From contig NZ_JABVEB010000010.1 in the NCBI RefSeq assembly GCF_014323665.1, positions 27,549 to 91,548 of the forward strand: a DNA stretch of 64,000 nucleotides, given 5' to 3'. Under the pieces are notes generated by a model, which was not told the DNA's origin, searched no databases, and saw only the letters and a program-made list of their open reading frames with translations. The DNA comes from Actinomadura sp. HBU206391. GTDB taxonomy: Bacteria > Actinomycetota > Actinomycetes > Streptosporangiales > Streptosporangiaceae. Numbering within the stretch: position 1 is the stretch's first letter; each line of letters begins with the position of its first letter. Both the position numbers and the translations under genes were made by a program. Shown one piece after another: positions 17,451 to 26,580 of the stretch.

Positions 17451-17987
17451 GTGACCGATCGCGAGGACCTGCTGAACGCAATCAAGAGCAAGGCCGTCGT
17501 GCAGGGCGACTTCGTCCTGTCGTCGGGACGCAGGGCGTCCTGGTACGTCGACCTGCGCCGCATCACGCTGGACGGAGCGTCGGCTCCGCTGGTCGGCCGG
17601 GTCATGCTCGATCTCACCGCCGACCTCGACTACGACGCCGTCGGCGGGCTCACGCTGGGCGCCGACCCGGTCGCGACGGCGATGCTGCACGCGGCCGCCG
17701 CCCGTGGACGGCTTCTCGACGCGTTCGTCGTGCGCAAGGCGGACAAGGTCCACGGGCTGCAGCGGCGCATCGAAGGCCCGGACGTGGCCGGACGGCGTGT
17801 ACTCGCCGTCGAGGACACCTCGACGACCGGCGGCTCGGTGCTCACCGCCGTCGAGGCTCTGCGTGCCGCCGGGGCCGAGATCGCGGGAGTCGCGACCATC
17901 GTCGAGCGCGGCGCGGCCGATCGCATCCGCAGTGAGGGCCTGGACTACCGCTCGGCGTTCACCCTGGAGGATCTCGGCGTCGCCTGA
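17451..17987 (+). CDS. pyrE: Orotate phosphoribosyltransferase
   Basis: 178 aa from GTG 17451. The PRPP-binding loop VLAVEDTSTTGGS lies at residues about 118-129 (E121, D122), and VVRKADKVHGLQRRIEG holds the lysine- and histidine-rich mobile loop typical of OPRTase. It converts orotate plus PRPP to OMP in pyrimidine synthesis in the cytosol. The length is normal for actinobacterial PyrE. It is a single gene followed by a long palindrome. Confidence 0.92.
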   Translation: MTDREDLLNAIKSKAVVQGDFVLSSGRRASWYVDLRRITLDGASAPLVGRVMLDLTADLDYDAVGGLTLGADPVATAMLHAAAARGRLLDAFVVRKADKVHGLQRRIEGPDVAGRRVLAVEDTSTTGGSVLTAVEALRAAGAEIAGVATIVERGAADRIRSEGLDYRSAFTLEDLGVA

Positions 17988-18027
17988 GCCGGGCCGTACG
18001 GCGTCGCCGCAGGAGGGCGATCCGCGC

Positions 18028-18051
18028 GATCGATCCGCGCGCGGATCGATC
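18028..18051. terminator. Perfect 24-bp palindrome between convergent genes
   Basis: The arms GATCGATCCGCG and CGCGGATCGATC are fully complementary. It lies 40 bp after the pyrE stop and before the end of the leftward gene. There is no T-tract, so termination is inferred from position. Short direct repeats (GATCCGTACCGCGTT) follow at 18048 and 18063. Confidence 0.45.
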
Positions 18052-18176
18052 CGTACCGCGTTGATCCGTACCGCGTTGACCTGTCCGACGGTCGCACCTA
18101 CGGCGGTGCCGCACGGCCGAAGATCGCTCGGGTTCCGGCCTGGCCGCGATCGAGCCGGCCGGGCGGTCAGATCAGG

Positions 18177-18650
18177 TCACTGTTTGGCCACGTGCCACTG
18201 GCCTCTCTTACCCGGCCTGCTCTTCGCCTGCCGCTTACCGTAGATGTACACGTCCACAGCGCTGCCGTCGGTGACGACGACATCCAGCGGGGCTTCGTCG
18301 TACTGCCGGATGTCTCCGGTATTCAGTACGCCGTCCTCGAGCACCTGAGAGGTGTTCCCGGAGACGGTGACGTACACCCTGGTCGGCGCGCCGGTCACCT
18401 TGATCACAAGCGATTGCTGGGTGGCAATGCTCGATCTCGCTGGAGAACTGGCGGATTTGGTCCGAGCCGAGGCATCGGACTTGCCGGTTGCCGGAGTCGC
18501 CTGAGGGGTGCTGCTCGGTGCCGCATCCGAGGTGAGCGCGCCGAAAAGCGCGAGCCCACCAACGATGAGGAGCACCAGAGCAAGCACCACGGCGAGCACT
18601 GCGATCATTATGCGCGCGTGACCGCGAGGATCCGGCCGATGACGTCCCAC
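18177..18650 (-). CDS. Membrane-anchored protein with RodZ-C/DUF4115-like domain
   Basis: 157 aa from GTG 18650. One hydrophobic helix at about 15-40 (IAVLAVVLALVLLIVGGLALF), a Ser/Thr/Ala-rich linker, then a beta domain (VIKVTGAPTRVYVTVSG and DVVVTDGSAVDVYIYGK). This is the arrangement of DUF4115-type extracytoplasmic domains. No enzyme motif. It is 10 bp from the DedA gene upstream on the same strand and is probably co-transcribed with it. Confidence 0.65.
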   Translation of the reverse strand: MGRHRPDPRGHARIMIAVLAVVLALVLLIVGGLALFGALTSDAAPSSTPQATPATGKSDASARTKSASSPARSSIATQQSLVIKVTGAPTRVYVTVSGNTSQVLEDGVLNTGDIRQYDEAPLDVVVTDGSAVDVYIYGKRQAKSRPGKRGQWHVAKQ

Positions 18651-18659
18651 ATGGGGAGG

Positions 18660-19361
18660 TTAGCGGGAACTGTCACCACTCAGCGACGGACGCGACGCTT
18701 CCGAGTCGTTCTTCTCCGGATCGTTGCCACCAGAACGCCGTCCCCGTAGGACCTCACGGAGTACTGGAACGATCGAGGCGAGCACCGCGAGAGCCACCAC
18801 CGGAAGCACGAACTTGTCGATGCCCTCGACGCGATTGCCCAGGTAGTGGCCGAGTAGGACGATCGACTCGGTCCAGATGATCGCGCCGACGACGTTCCAG
18901 ATGAAGAACCGGCGGGCGCTCATCTCGAGCATTCCGGCGAGCGGGTTCAGAAAAGTCCGAACCACCGGGATGAAGCGGGCGAGCACGACCGCCTTGGCGG
19001 GGCCGAACTTGTTGAAGTAGTGCTCGGCCTTGTCGACATGTTCCTGTCGGAACAGCCGAGAATTCGGACGTTCAAACAACTTACGACCATAACGGGCACC
19101 GAGATAGTGGCCGAACTGCGCGCCGGCGATCGCGAAGAACGGCGCCGCGATCAGCAGCATGGGCAGTGAGAGCGGTTCGATCCCCACCCCCTTCGCGCCC
19201 GACACGGTCGTGAAGAGACCGGCGCTGAAGAGGAGAGTGTCGCCGGGCAGGAAGAACCCGATCAACAGACCTGTCTCAGCAAAGATGATCAAGAGAATTC
19301 CGACCACGCCGAAGGCGGTGATGAGCGAGGTCGGGTCCATCCAATTCACGGCGAGATCCAC
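18660..19361 (-). CDS. DedA family membrane protein
   Basis: 233 aa from GTG 19361 (ATG 19340 also possible). Several hydrophobic helices and the DedA signatures are seen: ETGLLIGFFLPGDTLLFSAG, GAQFGHYLGARYGRKLF and RFIPVVRTFLNPLAGM. DedA/SNARE-associated proteins are lipid scramblase/flippase-like proteins recycling undecaprenyl phosphate or phospholipids in the cytoplasmic membrane. The specific role here is inferred from the family. Confidence 0.88.
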   Translation of the reverse strand: MDLAVNWMDPTSLITAFGVVGILLIIFAETGLLIGFFLPGDTLLFSAGLFTTVSGAKGVGIEPLSLPMLLIAAPFFAIAGAQFGHYLGARYGRKLFERPNSRLFRQEHVDKAEHYFNKFGPAKAVVLARFIPVVRTFLNPLAGMLEMSARRFFIWNVVGAIIWTESIVLLGHYLGNRVEGIDKFVLPVVALAVLASIVPVLREVLRGRRSGGNDPEKNDSEASRPSLSGDSSR

Positions 19362-19541
19362 ATCCCGAGCGTACCCGCCAGCGGGGCACGTTTCCGCCCG
19401 ACGTGAACTTCGGGATACTGGGACGGAGGGCGACACCCTGCGCCCGTCTTGTGCTGCCTGGAGCCTCACTGCATGGGAGCGCCGGCGCGCTGAAGTCGTG
19501 CCGGCCGGCACTGTGGACAAGCGCTAGAAAGGATGTTGAAG

Positions 19542-20564
19542 ATGCCGATCGCGACCCCAGAGGTCTACGCGGAGATGCTCGACCGCGCCAAGCAGGGCGG
19601 CTTCGCCTATCCCGCGATCAACGTGACCTCGAGCCAGACCCTCAACGCCGCGATCCGCGGCTTCGCCGAGGCGGAGAGCGACGGGATCGTCCAGGTCTCC
19701 ACCGGTGGCGCCGATTACCTGTCCGGCTCCACGGTCAAGGACATGGTCACCGGGGCCACGGCCCTCGCCGAGTTCGCCCGGGTGGTCGCCGACAAGTACC
19801 CGGTGAACATCGCTCTGCACACCGACCACTGCCCGAAGGACAAGCTCGACAGCTTCGTCCGGCCACTGATCAAGATCTCCCAGGAGCGGGTCGCGCGCGG
19901 CGAGGCCCCCCTGTTCCAGTCGCACATGTGGGACGGCTCGGCGGTGCCGCTCGACGAGAACCTCGAGATCGCCAAGGAGTTGCTCGAGGAGTGCGCCAAG
20001 GCGAAAATCATCCTCGAGATCGAGATCGGCGTCGTCGGCGGCGAGGAGGACGGCGTAGCCCACGAGATCAACGAGAAGCTCTACACCACCACGGGTGACG
20101 CGCTGGCGACCGCCGACGCTCTTGGCCTGGGCGAGAAGGGCCGCTACATCCTCGCGGCCACCTTCGGAAACGTGCACGGCGTCTACAAGCCGGGCGCCGT
20201 GAAGCTCCGCCCCGAGGTGCTCAAGGAGATCCAGGAGGCCGTCGCCGGGAAGTACGGCAAGGAGGCCCCGTTCGAGCTGGTCTTCCACGGCGGCTCCGGC
20301 TCGTCACTTGAGGAGATCCGCGAGGCGCTCTCGTACGGTGTCGTCAAGATGAACATCGACACCGACACGCAGTACGCCTTCACCCGCCCGATCGCCGACC
20401 ACATGTTCCGCAACTACGAGGGCGTGCTGAAGGTCGACGGCGGCGTGGGCAACAAGAAGCAGTACGACCCCCGCTCGTACGGCAAGAGCGCCGAGGCCGG
20501 CATGGCCGATCGCGTGAAGACCGCCTGCGAGAACCTGCTCTCCGCCGGCACCAGGATCAAGTAG
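19542..20564 (+). CDS. fbaA: Class II fructose-bisphosphate aldolase
   Basis: 340 aa. ATG 19542 is preferred to ATG 19533 because AAAGG lies nine bases before it. INVTSSQTLNAAIRG, the zinc site LHTDHCPKD, FHGGSGSS and the Schiff-free active-site segment NIDTDTQYAFTRP identify the zinc-dependent aldolase that cleaves fructose 1,6-bisphosphate to DHAP and G3P. Central glycolysis enzyme in the cytosol. A 22-bp-arm palindrome follows its stop. Confidence 0.93.
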   Translation: MPIATPEVYAEMLDRAKQGGFAYPAINVTSSQTLNAAIRGFAEAESDGIVQVSTGGADYLSGSTVKDMVTGATALAEFARVVADKYPVNIALHTDHCPKDKLDSFVRPLIKISQERVARGEAPLFQSHMWDGSAVPLDENLEIAKELLEECAKAKIILEIEIGVVGGEEDGVAHEINEKLYTTTGDALATADALGLGEKGRYILAATFGNVHGVYKPGAVKLRPEVLKEIQEAVAGKYGKEAPFELVFHGGSGSSLEEIREALSYGVVKMNIDTDTQYAFTRPIADHMFRNYEGVLKVDGGVGNKKQYDPRSYGKSAEAGMADRVKTACENLLSAGTRIK

Positions 20565-20573
20565 CCGGCCAAG

Positions 20574-20633
20574 CGCGTACAACTGCATGATCACGCCAGC
20601 GAATCTCCTGCCGTGATCATGCAGTTGTACGCG
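20574..20633. repeat. Intergenic palindromic repeat, copy 1
   Basis: The 22-bp arms at 20574-20595 and 20612-20633 are fully complementary (inner core TGCATGATCACG / CGTGATCATGCA). Related elements lie at 53564-53603 and 54179-54218. It begins 10 bp after fbaA and may also terminate transcription. Confidence 0.8.
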
Positions 20634-20679
20634 AGGGCTCGTCCGACACCCCGCGAGACCCCTCACGGCCGGTGGATGA

Positions 20680-20694
20680 ATTGCGTCATGCAAC
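20680..20694. promoter_or_regulatory. HxlR operator-like site 1
   Basis: ATTGCGTCATGCAAC, an imperfect inverted repeat (TTGC...GCAA). It matches sites at 21171 and 21203 and lies about 20 bp before the HxlR start, suggesting autoregulation. Confidence 0.55.
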
Positions 20695-20714
20695 TCGGCG
20701 CCTACCATGAAGGC

Positions 20715-21161
20715 GTGCTTCCCCGGACGTACCAGACCCAGAACTGCTCGATCGCCCGAGCCCTCGAGATCGTGGGCGATCGATGGACGATGCTCGTCAT
20801 CCGCAGCGCCTTCGAGGGCGTGCGACGCTTCGACGACTTCCAGACCGCGCTGGGCGTAGCCCGGAATGTACTGACCGACCGCCTCGGGCGGCTCTGCGAC
20901 GAGGGCATCCTGCGGCGGCATCGCTATCAGGAGCGACCGGACCGCTATGAGTACCGCCTCACCCGCAAGGGTGTGGAGCTCTGGCCGACGATGATGTCGC
21001 TCATGTTGTGGGGCGACCGGCACTACGCGGAGAACGGTCCCCCGGCGCTCATCACCCACCGCGGCTGCGGCGGCGGACTCACCCGGGGTCTGACCTGCGA
21101 CGCGTGCGGCGCGTCTCTCCAGCCGACCGATGTCGAGGTATTCCCCGGCCCAGGAGCCTGA
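20715..21161 (+). CDS. HxlR family winged-helix transcriptional regulator
   Basis: 148 aa from GTG 20715 with GAAGG close upstream; ATG 20688 is an alternative that would place site 1 around the start. CSIARALEIVGDRWTMLVIRSAFEGVRRFDDFQ, beginning with the family cysteine, is typical of HxlR. LTDRLGRLCDEGIL and YRLTRKG follow. The C-terminus has a CxxC pair (CDACG). Three similar 15-bp sites flank the gene, so it probably represses itself and the GNAT gene downstream in response to a thiol-reactive or redox signal (inference). Confidence 0.85.
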   Translation: MLPRTYQTQNCSIARALEIVGDRWTMLVIRSAFEGVRRFDDFQTALGVARNVLTDRLGRLCDEGILRRHRYQERPDRYEYRLTRKGVELWPTMMSLMLWGDRHYAENGPPALITHRGCGGGLTRGLTCDACGASLQPTDVEVFPGPGA

Positions 21162-21170
21162 AAAACAAGG

Positions 21171-21185
21171 GTTGCGTCACACAAC
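21171..21185. promoter_or_regulatory. HxlR operator-like site 2
   Basis: GTTGCGTCACACAAC. It is 36 bp before the start of the acetyltransferase and shares GTTGC...CAAC arms with sites 1 and 3. Confidence 0.55.
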
Positions 21186-21202
21186 TAACCCGTGTGGAAT
21201 AG

Positions 21203-21217
21203 GTTGCATGAAACAAC
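21203..21217. promoter_or_regulatory. HxlR operator-like site 3
   Basis: GTTGCATGAAACAAC. It ends three bases before the acetyltransferase ATG, 32 bp (about three helical turns) from site 2. Confidence 0.55.
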
Positions 21218-21220
21218 TCG

Positions 21221-21880
21221 ATGCGTCACACCGACGTGCGTGAGGCCCTGCAGCGCCCGGACGTACGGCATCCGGACGTACGGCATCCGGACGTGCGGGA
21301 CGCCACGCCGCGGGCGAACGTGGTGCTCGGCGACCTGAGGATGCGGCCGTACGGCGTCGCCGACCGCGACCGGCTGCGCCGGATGTCCACGGTCTTGTCC
21401 CCGCAGAGCCTCTACACGAGGTTCTTCGCGGGCACCCCGCAGATCCCGGAGATGTACGTCCGAGCTCTGCACGCCCTCGACCACTGGAATCACGACGCGC
21501 TGGTCGCGATGATCGACGACGAGATGGTCGGGATCGCGGAGTACGTACGCGACCGTGCGGACCCGGAACGCGCCGAGATCGCGGTGCTGATCGCCGATCA
21601 CTGGCAGCGGCACGGCGTCGCCAGTTGCCTGATCAGGTACCTCGCACGCCTCGCCGAACGGCGCGGCATCACCGAGTTCAGCGCCGACGTCATGCTCGGC
21701 AACGCCGCCGCGTTGGCCGCGATCCGCGCCGGCTGGCCGGCCGCCCGGCCACAGCGGGACGGCGGGGCCGCCCGGTTCCGCCTGCCGCTGCCGCAACCGG
21801 GCTCGGGCCGCGGGGAACGGTCACGTGATCACGAGGGGATCGAACTGGTTCTGGAGCTGCTGGGATCGCAGTCCCGGTGA
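21221..21880 (+). CDS. GNAT family N-acetyltransferase
   Basis: 219 aa from ATG 21221. The N-terminus contains a near-exact tandem (PDVRHPDVRHPDVRD) encoded by a 15-bp repeat at about 21258-21300. The GNAT core follows: LRMRPYGVADRDRLRRMS, YTRFFAGTPQ, EIAVLIADHWQRHGVASCLI (acetyl-CoA loop) and AALAAIRAGWPA. The ATG is only three bases from operator-like site 3 and has no ribosome site, so a leaderless transcript or a later start is possible. It is probably controlled by the adjacent HxlR protein. Confidence 0.75.
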   Translation: MRHTDVREALQRPDVRHPDVRHPDVRDATPRANVVLGDLRMRPYGVADRDRLRRMSTVLSPQSLYTRFFAGTPQIPEMYVRALHALDHWNHDALVAMIDDEMVGIAEYVRDRADPERAEIAVLIADHWQRHGVASCLIRYLARLAERRGITEFSADVMLGNAAALAAIRAGWPAARPQRDGGAARFRLPLPQPGSGRGERSRDHEGIELVLELLGSQSR

Positions 21881-21961
21881 GCCTCGCTCACGCGGTCGCC
21901 TTGATCGCTGCGGGCCGTGCCGGTTGACCGCTGTCGTCATCGTCGCCCTACGATGGGCGCC

Positions 21962-22369
21962 ATGACCCACAATCTGCTCGGCGGGCCGCCTCCGACCGAA
22001 CTCCCGGAAAACGTCGAGGCACGCGAAGCGCTGGACAGCGGTGTCGATCCGGTCGAGGTGGCTGCTCGCTTCCCCGAGTATCCGGACGCATGGGCCAGAC
22101 TCGCCGACCGCGCATTCGACGGCGGCAACGTCATCGAGTCGTACGCCTACGCCCGTACGGGCTATCACCGTGGACTCGACCAGCTCCGCCGTGCGGGCTG
22201 GAAGGGCCACGGGCCGATCCCGTGGGAGCACGCCCCCAACCGCGGCTTCCTGACCGCCCTGCACGCGCTCGGCCGAGCGGCCGGTGCGATCGGTGAGGAC
22301 CACGAGGCGGAGCGATGCAAAACGTTCCTGCGTGACAGCAGCGCCGCCGCCGCGGAGGCCCTGTCCTAG
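21962..22369 (+). CDS. DUF3151 domain protein
   Basis: 135 aa from ATG 21962. LLGGPPPTELPE, ARFPEYPDAWARLADRA and ESYAYARTGYHRGLD with RAGWKGHGPIPWEH identify DUF3151, a small actinobacterial protein usually found between fba and purA, as here. Cytosolic, function unknown. It is likely expressed with purA. Confidence 0.88.
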   Translation: MTHNLLGGPPPTELPENVEAREALDSGVDPVEVAARFPEYPDAWARLADRAFDGGNVIESYAYARTGYHRGLDQLRRAGWKGHGPIPWEHAPNRGFLTALHALGRAAGAIGEDHEAERCKTFLRDSSAAAAEALS

Positions 22370-22460
22370 GGAGCACGCCGGTTTCTTCGCACCGGATGTC
22401 CGGGTACCATCGGATCGCAAGAGGCCCCGGTCGTGCTTGCGACCAGGGTCTTCGTCGTGA

Positions 22461-23759
<1,299 letters not shown>

Positions 23760-23902
23760 TCCCCTTCTCCACCGGTCAGACATGATCACTCGCACGGCCA
23801 CCGCAGGCATGGGACGGGTGTCCACCTTCGCGCCCCTTGATGTTGCCGTAGTCGTAACCGGCGTATCGGGGAAGTGTTAATCACGTTGCGTAACGCTCCG
23901 GT

Positions 23903-24937
23903 GTGCCCACTGAGACACCACTGCGCGCACTCCGAACTGGCGGCGTAGCAAGGAGAAGAACACTGCGGGACCGGGTCGAAGCGCACGGCCACAGAGGCTC
24001 GCGCGGCCTGCGGCCGGAGAACACGCTTCCGTCGTTCGCGCATGCCCTGGCCATCGGCGTGGACGTCATAGAGCTCGACGTGGGCCTGACGGCGGACGGC
24101 GTGGTGATCGTCAACCACGACCAGGCGCTGTCGCCGATGATCGCCCGCGACACCGCACCCAGCCGGCCGGGCGATCCGATGTTCCCCTATGTCGGCAGGT
24201 CCGTCCGCGATCTCACGCTCGCGCAGATCAAGACCGTTGACGCGGGGATGCGGCGCCCGTGCGACACCGATCCCTTCGTGCTGACCCAGCTGCCGATCGT
24301 GGGCACCCGCATGCCGACGCTCACCGAGGTGTGCGACCTGATCGACCGGCTCGGCGCGCACACCCCCGACCTGGCCGTCGAGATCAAGACCGACCCCGGG
24401 TGGCCGGACGACGAGGTGGCACGCCTGGTCGAGGCGGTCGCGAAGATAATGGACACCTGCGGCCTGACGCGGCGGACCCGGATCCTGGCCTTCGACTGGC
24501 GGGTCCTCGCCCACGCTCGGAGCCTCGCGCCGCAGGCCGCCCGCAGGGTGGCCCTGATCGAGCACGAGACGCTCGAGGCGGGCTCGGCGTGGCTGGCGGG
24601 GATCACTCCTCCGGAGCCGGGGACCGAGACCACCACCGGTCCCCTCGACGCCGCCGCGTGGACCGGCCTGCTCAACGGGGCGATCTCGGTGGGGGCCACC
24701 ATGCTGTCACCCGAGCGAACGCTCACCGGGCCGGAGCTGATCGGCGAGGCGCACCGGCTTGGGTTGCCCGTCACCGTCTGGACGGTGAACGAGCCGGTCG
24801 AGATGGCGCGCCTCATCGACCTCGGCGTGGACGGGATCGTCACCGACTATCCCGACCGCCTGCGCGCCGTGATGGAGGCTCGCGGGCTGCCGCTCCCGCC
24901 GCGCCACCGCGCCCGCAAGCCCGTAAGCAGCCTCTGA
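23903..24937 (+). CDS. Glycerophosphodiester phosphodiesterase
   Basis: 344 aa from GTG 23903; an internal start near RDRVEAHGHRG is possible. AHGHRGSRGLRPENTLPSF, VIELDVGLTADGVVIVNHD and LAVEIKTDPG are the GDPD motifs (catalytic His pair, metal-binding Glu/Asp), and TVWTVNEPVEMARLIDLGVDGIVTDYPD ends the TIM barrel. It hydrolyses glycerophosphodiesters to sn-glycerol-3-phosphate. There is no signal peptide, so it is probably cytosolic. It is convergent with corA across a strong hairpin. Confidence 0.88.
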   Translation: MPTETPLRALRTGGVARRRTLRDRVEAHGHRGSRGLRPENTLPSFAHALAIGVDVIELDVGLTADGVVIVNHDQALSPMIARDTAPSRPGDPMFPYVGRSVRDLTLAQIKTVDAGMRRPCDTDPFVLTQLPIVGTRMPTLTEVCDLIDRLGAHTPDLAVEIKTDPGWPDDEVARLVEAVAKIMDTCGLTRRTRILAFDWRVLAHARSLAPQAARRVALIEHETLEAGSAWLAGITPPEPGTETTTGPLDAAAWTGLLNGAISVGATMLSPERTLTGPELIGEAHRLGLPVTVWTVNEPVEMARLIDLGVDGIVTDYPDRLRAVMEARGLPLPPRHRARKPVSSL

Positions 24938-24973
24938 GTCACCTGAACCGTGACGTGCCTGAACCGTGACAAC

Positions 24974-25013
24974 GGTGTGTTCGGTGGCCCCTCACAGGGC
25001 CACCGAACACACC
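24974..25013. terminator. Bidirectional hairpin terminator
   Basis: The 17-bp arms at 24974-24990 and 24997-25013 are perfectly complementary with a six-base loop (CTCACA). It lies between the convergent GDPD and corA genes. Confidence 0.8.
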
Positions 25014-25057
25014 ACAAGCCCGGGCCCCAGCCACAAGCCGGGTCGCGACCGGGGCGC

Positions 25058-26158
25058 TCAGAGCCAGCCGTTGCGGCGGAAGCCGCGATGGAGCAGCAGA
25101 CACGACATCCCGATGAGGCACATGACGACGGGATAGCTGAAGGCCCACCCCAGCTCGGGCATGTGCGTGAAGTTCATGCCGTAGATCCCGGCGATGGCGG
25201 TCGGCACCATCAGGATCGCGCCCCAGGCGGAGATCTTGCGCATGTCCTGGTTGTCGTCCACCGTCACCTGGGTCATGTGCGCCTGCAGGATCGGGTTGAG
25301 CAGTTCGTCGCAGGACTCCACCTGCTCCTGGACCCGGGTGACGTGGTCCTCGACGTCGCGGAAGTACTCCCGGATCTCGGTCGGCACGAACCGCCGGCCG
25401 GCCAGCGTGCGAAGCGGTGACGCGAGCGGCCCGACGGCCCGCTTGAGGTGGATGACCTCGCGCTTGAGGCGGTAGATGCGGCCGGCCTCGTTGCCGCGCT
25501 CGGGCGAGAAGACCGCCTCTTCGACCTCGTCGATGTCCTGCTGCACGCCGTCGGCGACGCACATGTAGTCGTCGACCACACGGTCGGCGACCGCGTGCAC
25601 GACCGCCGCCGGCCCGAGGGCGAGCCGCTCGGGGTTGGCCTCGAGCCGCCGCCGCACCGGGCCCAGCTCGCCATGTGCGCCGTGGCGTACGGTCACCACG
25701 AAATCGGGACCGCAGAACACCATGATCTCGCCGGTCTCGACCGCCTCGACTCCGGAGGCGCGGCCGACATAGCCGACGGTCTTCATCACGAAGAACTGAA
25801 CGCCGTCGTACCGCTCCAGCTTGGGCCGCTGGTGTGCGTGGATGGCGTCCTCCACCGCGAGCGGGTGCAGGCCGAAGACCTCGGCGAGCCGCTCCAGTTC
25901 GGCGGCGTCAGGGTCGTGCAGACCGACCCAGACGAAGCCCTTCGGCGAGGCCGCGCCGGCATCGGGCTCCGCCCGCACCAGTCGTACGGCCTCGGTGAGG
26001 TTGTCGACGGGGACCCTGTGACCGTCGACGTACGCCGCCCAGTCGATGATCGCGGAATCGCGGTCGGGCCGGATGGAGACGGCCGGACGCGCGGGACGGC
26101 CGAGCGGCTTGAACAGTGCCTTGGTTGCGATGCCTGGGCGCACCCGGGTCATGGCCAT
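25058..26158 (-). CDS. corA: CorA family magnesium/cobalt transporter (copy 1)
   Basis: 366 aa from ATG 26158 with AAGGAG at good spacing. The large N-terminal cytosolic funnel includes GLHPLAVEDAIHAHQRPKLE, the stalk helix ends in MRKISAWGAILMVPTAIAGIYG, and the pore signature GMNFTHMPEL lies between two C-terminal transmembrane helices. CorA pentamers import Mg2+ with feedback gating by cytosolic Mg2+. A second, longer CorA is at 58534-59688; this copy has the ordinary stalk. Confidence 0.9.
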   Translation of the reverse strand: MAMTRVRPGIATKALFKPLGRPARPAVSIRPDRDSAIIDWAAYVDGHRVPVDNLTEAVRLVRAEPDAGAASPKGFVWVGLHDPDAAELERLAEVFGLHPLAVEDAIHAHQRPKLERYDGVQFFVMKTVGYVGRASGVEAVETGEIMVFCGPDFVVTVRHGAHGELGPVRRRLEANPERLALGPAAVVHAVADRVVDDYMCVADGVQQDIDEVEEAVFSPERGNEAGRIYRLKREVIHLKRAVGPLASPLRTLAGRRFVPTEIREYFRDVEDHVTRVQEQVESCDELLNPILQAHMTQVTVDDNQDMRKISAWGAILMVPTAIAGIYGMNFTHMPELGWAFSYPVVMCLIGMSCLLLHRGFRRNGWL

Positions 26159-26580
26159 TGGGGGGCTCCTTCCCCGCCGGCCGGCCGCGCTCGCACGCGC
26201 CCAAATCATGAGCCGGGCTCAGCTGGGCTGGACCCTACGAATGAAGGGGGTGCGCGAGGAGGGCTCGGCCGGACGCCGAATAGAGGCGGACGGACCAGTC
26301 CGGTCGGGACTATGGGGGACCTCGGCGGTACTACTAGGATCACCGGTACCCATTCCGGCCACCTCCCTTCAGGGCTAGGCGTCAGAGCACAAGCTGCGCG
26401 AGCATCGTCAGATTATCACCGCGCGATGGGGTCCCCCTGCCGATCAGCCGTTTCCAGGCCTGCGCGCCCACCGGACGTCACCGCCGATTCACCTGGTCAT
26501 GACGAGGGCGTCACAGCCGGGGCGGCGGCCGAAACCCGACGCGAGGCGCCGAGGCCGGGAGCCCGATAGGGTCAGGTCGC
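26159..26580. other. Intergenic region between divergent corA and purD
   Basis: Four hundred bases without a credible gene. It must hold both promoters. I saw no strong hairpin, and none of the M-box-like core found before the other corA. Confidence 0.5.

Noticed and set aside
26159..26580. Riboswitch upstream of corA copy 1
   Set aside because: I looked for an M-box-like core as seen before copy 2 and found none; no strong pairing stood out.
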